64,000 nt of DNA from Pseudomonas sp. A-1. GTDB lineage: Bacteria > Pseudomonadota > Gammaproteobacteria > Pseudomonadales > Pseudomonadaceae. The notes below the pieces were generated by a model. The model did no database searches and was not told the origin of the DNA. It saw nothing but the letters and a program-made list of their open reading frames with translations. Numbering within the stretch: position 1 is the first letter of the stretch; each line of letters starts with the position of its first letter. The stretch lies in assembly GCF_004801855.1 (NCBI RefSeq), contig NZ_SSTC01000010.1, positions 19,161 through 83,160 of the forward strand. Reading direction: 5' to 3'. The translations under genes and the position numbers were made by a program. Positions 60,167 through 64,000 of this stretch are shown one piece after another.

Positions 60167-61968
60167 TGAAAGAGCGGCTCGCCCGCTTCCTGCCGTGCCT
60201 GCAGTGGGCACGGCAGTACGACCGCGACGCTGCCGGCAAGGATTTCCTGGCCGCGGCGATCGTCACCCTGATGCTGATCCCGCAGAGCCTGGCCTACGCC
60301 ATGCTCGCCGGCCTGCCGCCGATCAACGGCCTGTACGCCAGCATCCTGCCGCTGATTGCCTACGCCCTGTTCGGCACCAGCCGTACCCTGGCGGTCGGTC
60401 CGGTGGCGGTGGTCTCGCTGATGACCGCCGCCGCCCTCGGCCCGCTGTTCGCCAGCGGCAGCGCCGAATACGCCGGCGCCGCCCTGCTGCTGGCCCTGCT
60501 CTCCGGCGCCCTGCTGCTGGCCATGGCGGTGCTGCGCCTGGGCTTTCTCGCCAACTTCCTCAGCCACCCGGTGATCTCCGGTTTCATCAGCGCCTCGGGC
60601 CTGCTCATCGCCCTCGGCCAGCTCAAGCACATCCTCGGCATCCGGGCTGCCGGCGAACACGCCCCGCAACTGCTGCTCGACCTGCTCGCCAACCTGCCGG
60701 ATACCCACCTGCCGACCCTGGCCATCGGCGCCAGCGCGCTGGCCTTCCTGTTCCTGGTCCGCAGCAAGCTCAGCCCCTGGCTGCAGGCGCTCGGCTTCAC
60801 CCCGCGCGTGGCCGGCAGCCTGGCCAAGACCGGGCCGGTGCTCGCCCTGCTCGCCTCGATACTGGCCGTCAGCCTGCTCGACCTGGCCGAAGCCGGCGTG
60901 CGCGTGGTCGGCGCCGTGCCCAGCGGCCTGCCGGCGTTCAGCCTGCCGACCCTGGACCTGGCGCTGGCCACCCAGCTGCTGCCGGCCGCCCTGCTGATCA
61001 GCCTGGTCGGCTTCGTCGAGTCGGTCTCGGTGGCGCAGACCCTGGCCGCCAAGCGCCGCCAGCGCATCGAGCCCAACCAGGAACTGGTCGCCCTCGGCGC
61101 CTCCAACGTGGCCGCGGCGCTCAGCGGCGGCTTCCCGGTCACCGGGGGCTTCGCCCGCTCGGTGGTCAACTTCGATGCCGGGGCGCAGACCCCGCTGGCT
61201 GGCGCCCTGACCGCCGTCGGCATCGCCGTCACCGTGCTGTTCTTCACCCCGCTGTTCCACAACCTGCCGCAGGCGGTGCTGGCCGCCACCATCATCGTCG
61301 CGGTGCTCAGCCTGGTCGACCTCGGCGCCCTGAGGCGCACCTGGCGCTACTCGCGCCAGGATGCCGCCGCCATGGCCGCGACCATGCTCGGCGTACTGCT
61401 GGTCGGCGTCGAGGCCGGCATCCTGATCGGCGTCGGCCTGTCGCTGCTGCTGTTCCTCTGGCGCACCAGCCAGCCGCACATCGCGGTGGTCGGCCAGCTG
61501 CCGGGCAGCGAGCACTTCCGCAACATCGAGCGCTTCGCCGTGGTGGAAAGCCCGAAGGTGCTCTCGGTGCGCGTCGACGAGAGCCTGTACTTCCCCAACG
61601 CCCGCTACCTCGAGGACCGCATCGCCGAACTGGTCACCCGTCACCCGGAGGCCGAGCACCTGGTGCTGATGTGCCCCGGCGTCAACCTGATCGACGCCAG
61701 CGCCTTGGAAAGCCTCGAGGCGATCAGCGCGCGCCTGCATGCCGCCGGCATCCAGTTGCACCTCTCCGAGGTCAAGGGCCCGGTGATGGACCGCCTCAGC
61801 CAGACCGATTTCCTCGCGCACTTCGGCGGCCGGGTATTCATCAGCCAGTTCGAGGCCCTCGCCGAACTCGACCCGCAGACCACCCGACGCGCCATCGGCC
61901 AGCGCCGCAACGGACTGCCATTCGTTCACCCCCAACTGCAGGAAAGCGACAGTGAAAAACGCCCATGA
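60166..61968 (+). CDS. SulP-family anion transporter with STAS domain
   Basis: A 600-residue inner-membrane SulP protein. Fourteen hydrophobic segments in two inverted repeats (about 20-430) include the helix LIPQSLAYAMLAGLPPINGLYAS and the second-half GGFPVTGGFARSVVN. The C-terminal STAS domain covers about 455-580 with VDESLYFPNARYLE and a core helix around LIDASALESL. SulP proteins carry sulfate, bicarbonate or related anions. Its place in a sulfide-oxidation operon suggests that it moves sulfite, thiosulfate or sulfate. It overlaps the rhodanese gene by 17 bases. Confidence 0.92.
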   Translation: MKERLARFLPCLQWARQYDRDAAGKDFLAAAIVTLMLIPQSLAYAMLAGLPPINGLYASILPLIAYALFGTSRTLAVGPVAVVSLMTAAALGPLFASGSAEYAGAALLLALLSGALLLAMAVLRLGFLANFLSHPVISGFISASGLLIALGQLKHILGIRAAGEHAPQLLLDLLANLPDTHLPTLAIGASALAFLFLVRSKLSPWLQALGFTPRVAGSLAKTGPVLALLASILAVSLLDLAEAGVRVVGAVPSGLPAFSLPTLDLALATQLLPAALLISLVGFVESVSVAQTLAAKRRQRIEPNQELVALGASNVAAALSGGFPVTGGFARSVVNFDAGAQTPLAGALTAVGIAVTVLFFTPLFHNLPQAVLAATIIVAVLSLVDLGALRRTWRYSRQDAAAMAATMLGVLLVGVEAGILIGVGLSLLLFLWRTSQPHIAVVGQLPGSEHFRNIERFAVVESPKVLSVRVDESLYFPNARYLEDRIAELVTRHPEAEHLVLMCPGVNLIDASALESLEAISARLHAAGIQLHLSEVKGPVMDRLSQTDFLAHFGGRVFISQFEALAELDPQTTRRAIGQRRNGLPFVHPQLQESDSEKRP

Positions 61969-62332
61969 CCTGGTAGCCGAAGCCAAGGCCCGCATCGACG
62001 AAATCGACCTCGACACCGCCGAAGCGGCGATCCGCAGCGCCGACGCGCTGCTCGACGTGCGCGAGGCCGACGAGTTCCACGCCGGGCACATCCCCGGCGC
62101 GGTGAATATCCCACGCGGCCTGCTGGAGTTCCGGCTCAGCGCCAGTCCGGGACTGTCCGCCCGCGACCTGAATATCGTGCTGTACTGCAAGACAAGCGGC
62201 CGCGCCGCACTGGCCGCCTGTGCCCTGCAGGACATGGGCTACCTGAACGTGCAGTCGATCGCCGGCGGCTTCGACGCCTGGAGTGCGGCCGGCAAGGCGG
62301 TGCTGACGCCGAGCCTGCCGGTGTTCGACTGA
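61952..62332 (+). CDS. Single-domain rhodanese sulfurtransferase
   Basis: A 126-residue cytoplasmic rhodanese that moves sulfane sulfur, for example from persulfide to sulfite to make thiosulfate. The active loop is CKTSGR (C79-R84), preceded by LLDVREADEFHAGHIPGAVN. It starts with GTG 61952 inside the end of sulP (17-base overlap). DUF2892 follows after 46 bases. In this operon it would form thiosulfate and limit persulfide. Confidence 0.93.
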   Translation: MKNAHDLVAEAKARIDEIDLDTAEAAIRSADALLDVREADEFHAGHIPGAVNIPRGLLEFRLSASPGLSARDLNIVLYCKTSGRAALAACALQDMGYLNVQSIAGGFDAWSAAGKAVLTPSLPVFD

Positions 62333-62378
62333 ACCGACCGCACGGCATCCCATCCCGCAACCCGAGAGGCAATACATC

Positions 62379-62567
62379 ATGCAGAAGAACGTTGGCGGTA
62401 TCGACAAGATCGCCCGCATCGTGGTCGGCATAGCGCTGATCGTCTGGGCCATCGCCGGCGGCCCGGTGTGGGCGTGGATCGGCATCCTGCCGCTGGCCAC
62501 CGGCCTGCTCAACTGGTGCCCGGCCTACAGCCTGCTCGGCATCAAGACCTGCCCGCAGAAGAAGTGA
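62379..62567 (+). CDS. DUF2892 membrane protein
   Basis: A 62-residue protein with two short helices and the DUF2892 pattern (KNVGGIDKIARIVVGIALI, then PLATGLLNWCPAYSLLGIKTC). It is often linked to rhodanese as in YgaP, where the domain is the membrane part. Here the two are separate, adjacent genes. Two conserved cysteines (in NWCP and KTCP) could take part in sulfur transfer. Confidence 0.9.
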   Translation: MQKNVGGIDKIARIVVGIALIVWAIAGGPVWAWIGILPLATGLLNWCPAYSLLGIKTCPQKK

Positions 62568-62790
62568 CGGCCCGCCCCCGGCCGCGTGGCTGAAGGGCTC
62601 GCCGGCCGACCCGGGACAGACTCGGGGCTCGCTGCAGGGGGTGCACCGCGCGCGGATGAACTATGGTTGCTCTGCAACCCGCGGCTGGGCCGTCCCGACC
62701 GGAGCGAGCCGCGGGCGGCGGGAGCGCTGCCGGCCAGGCCTGCAACACCCGCCGACGAAGCCGACGACGATCCCTTGGGGGGGGCACGAC

Positions 62791-63333
62791 ATGAAGGAAC
62801 TACTGGTGGAGCTGATCACCCTGATCAGCTCGGGCAGCATGGGAAACGACGACATCCAGCGGATCGCCGACGAGGCAGCCCAGGCCTATGCCGATCCGCC
62901 GGCCTTCCTCGCCGCCCATCCGGAGAGCGGTTACGAGGACGGCTGCCCGATCCCGCCCGGGGAATGGGTACTGCTCGGCAGTCTGCCGGATAGCGTGCTG
63001 TTCCAGGCCAAGCAGGCCGACGAGCTGTTCCAGCAGGTGATCGACTCGTTCGGCACGTCGTCGCCCTTCCCGTTCGAGGCTGGAGATCTTGCCGGGGAGG
63101 ATCTGCTGACCGCCCTGCAGCGCATCCAGGTGGCGCTGAGCGACCTGTATCCGGAAACGGAAGGCTACGAACTGGTCGACTTCGGCGAGCCGCTGGACGG
63201 CGGACTGCAGATGGTGCTGATCTACACCCGCGACCTGCCGCGGCTGCTGGAGCTGTCGATGGAAATCGGCATCTATGCGGCGCCGGCCTACGAGAGCCGG
63301 CTGACCGCGCTGGGCGACGGCGAGGACGGCTGA
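62791..63333 (+). CDS. Acidic hypothetical protein
   Basis: A 180-residue soluble, acidic protein not assigned to a family. Features are a helical N-terminus (LLVELITLISSGSMG, DDIQRIADEAAQAYAD), a possible metal- or peptide-binding Gly-Pro segment (DGCPIPPGEWVLLGSLP) and a C-terminal half with LYPETEGYELVDFGEPLDGG. A run of eight Gs precedes the ATG as ribosome-binding site. The 223-base gap before it (62568-62790) shows nothing clear. It is separated from the sulfide operon by this gap. Confidence 0.65.
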   Translation: MKELLVELITLISSGSMGNDDIQRIADEAAQAYADPPAFLAAHPESGYEDGCPIPPGEWVLLGSLPDSVLFQAKQADELFQQVIDSFGTSSPFPFEAGDLAGEDLLTALQRIQVALSDLYPETEGYELVDFGEPLDGGLQMVLIYTRDLPRLLELSMEIGIYAAPAYESRLTALGDGEDG

Positions 63334-63340
63334 GCGGCAA

Positions 63341-63375
63341 GCGGGAACCCCGCAACACCTGCGCGGGTTTCCCGC
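63341..63375 (+). terminator. Hairpin after the acidic hypothetical gene
   Basis: A 13-bp stem with one mismatch (GCGGGAACCCCGC with GCGGGTTTCCCGC) and a 9-base loop. It lies between convergent genes and may serve both. There is no long U-tract. Confidence 0.5.
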
Positions 63376-63417
63376 CCAGCCATCCAGCCAGTGGCGGCCC
63401 CCACGGGGCCCGCCCCC

Positions 63418-63747
63418 TCAGTAGACGTAGTCGCTTTCGCTGCTCAGCTCGCGAAAAGCGCCATAGTGAACCTCGTCGCTGAACATCAGCTCCCCGCTCA
63501 CCTCCGTGGGCAGCTCGTCGGCGGGACAGAATCCGTCGTTGCAGGCCGCATCCACGACCCAGCAGCCACGGATGAAGCTCACCTCGTAGCCATCGCGACG
63601 CAGCGCCCCCTCGGCCCGCTCCAGTGCCTCGCGCAGGGTATTGGCAGCGGCATAGACATTGACATGGCAGCTGACGAAATCCCGTGCCTGGCCGCTGGCC
63701 GGCGACGGCCGTACTTCGGCCCCCACGCAGAACAGATGATTCTTCAT
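63418..63747 (-). CDS. Cys-rich hypothetical protein
   Basis: A 109-residue soluble protein of no recognised family. Cysteines are in LFCVG, VSCHVNVYAA, RGCWVVDAACNDGFCPADELP. The last segment with two closely spaced cysteines could be a metal or redox site. GAGGAG precedes the ATG at 63747. It lies between the acidic hypothetical gene (convergent) and the end of ahpF (same strand). Confidence 0.6.
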   Translation of the reverse strand: MKNHLFCVGAEVRPSPASGQARDFVSCHVNVYAAANTLREALERAEGALRRDGYEVSFIRGCWVVDAACNDGFCPADELPTEVSGELMFSDEVHYGAFRELSSESDYVY

Positions 63748-63879
63748 TGCGGTTCTCCTCAATGACTTCGCTTGTCGACAGCCCCCGCAACGGGGTGGCA
63801 GGGAAGAACATCACTGCAAGCATGGCACACGGACGCCGCTCGGGCATCGGGTTGCCGCGCCAGCCGCCGCCACACAAAA

Positions 63880-63912
63880 AACGCCCGCCCCGGCCTGGCC
63901 GGAGCGGGCGTT
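63880..63912 (-). terminator. Rho-independent terminator of ahpF
   Basis: The stem AACGCCCGC/GCGGGCGTT has an internal second hairpin (CCGGCC/GGCCGG). On the minus strand it is followed by a U-tract (TTTTTTGTG). It begins 16 bases after the ahpF stop. Confidence 0.82.
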
Positions 63913-63928
63913 CTGGAGTGCCTGGCGA

Positions 63929-64000
63929 TCAGCCCTGGCGGATCAGGTGGTCGAAGGCGCTCAGCGAGGCCTTGGCGCCCTCGCCGACGGCGATGACGAT
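63929..64000 (-). CDS. ahpF: AhpF, C-terminal end (right edge)
   Basis: The last 23 codons are in the window and translate as IVIAVGEGAKASLSAFDHLI followed by RQG and a stop. This is the conserved C-terminus of AhpF, the flavoprotein that reduces peroxiredoxin AhpC with NADH. The rest of the gene and presumably ahpC lie to the right. Confidence 0.85.
   Translation of the reverse strand: MVIAVGEGAKASLSAFDHLIRQG

Overview
The window reads as a GC-rich gammaproteobacterial chromosome, most likely Pseudomonas or a close relative. The evidence is a Fap functional-amyloid operon, the cti and metH neighbours typical of pseudomonads, nfuA, phhB, a PlpD-type lipase autotransporter, and cysI followed by a DUF934 gene. 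Genes are densely packed on both strands. I see no integrase, transposase, phage gene, CRISPR array, rRNA or tRNA. The only mobile-like features are two REP-like inverted-repeat clusters (9321-9417 and 44511-44561).

Layout. (1) 1-4732: the fap operon, entered inside fapB and running through fapC, fapD, fapE and fapF, with an attenuator-like hairpin after fapC. A sigma-54 activator with a VpsR-like N-terminus (4745-6058, minus) converges on it. (2) 6229-13619: nfuA, cti, metH and a DUF1883 gene. (3) 13726-19927: a plus-strand run with an anchored hypothetical, a GFA-family protein, an Lnb-type DUF4105 membrane protein, PlpD and a DUF2252 protein. (4) 19968-35766: eleven minus-strand genes with gaps of 87 bases or less. 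In transcription order they are a basic amino acid decarboxylase, a PotE-like antiporter, a substrate-binding protein (SBP), a DUF3313 lipoprotein, a complete MFP-RND-OMF efflux pump, a second SBP, an SLC13/ArsB-like carrier, a lipoprotein and a third SBP. None of the three SBPs has an ABC permease or ATPase nearby. (5) 36147-41367: AI-2E-type exporter, outer membrane factor, HlyD-like adaptor, DUF2955 protein and a small K+ channel as one plus-strand operon.

(6) 41400-50254: grxB, a small membrane protein, an LRR-kinase fusion, a TauE/SafE permease, phhB, a MATE exporter, DUF2970, a 37-residue ORF and two tandem paralogous membrane diguanylate cyclases. (7) 50452-57226: cysI with DUF934, a hypothetical gene behind a CRP/Vfr-like operator, an AcuI/YhdH reductase, SohB, an SCP2 protein and an NhaC-type antiporter. 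(8) 57517-62567: a sulfide/persulfide operon made of a metallo-beta-lactamase persulfide dioxygenase, a DUF442-sulfide:quinone oxidoreductase fusion, a SulP carrier, a rhodanese and a DUF2892 protein, behind a CsoR/CstR-like operator. (9) 62791-64000: two uncharacterised genes and the last codons of ahpF.

How the parts work together. The fap genes with the two GGDEF enzymes point to a biofilm lifestyle. The sulfide operon would oxidise H2S through persulfide to sulfite or thiosulfate and move the product with SulP, while cysI runs the opposite assimilatory reduction. The strongest candidates for undescribed biology are the eleven-gene decarboxylase-efflux-SBP array and the five-gene exporter operon that ends in a K+ channel. 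Family assignments come from motif recognition alone; no database search was run.
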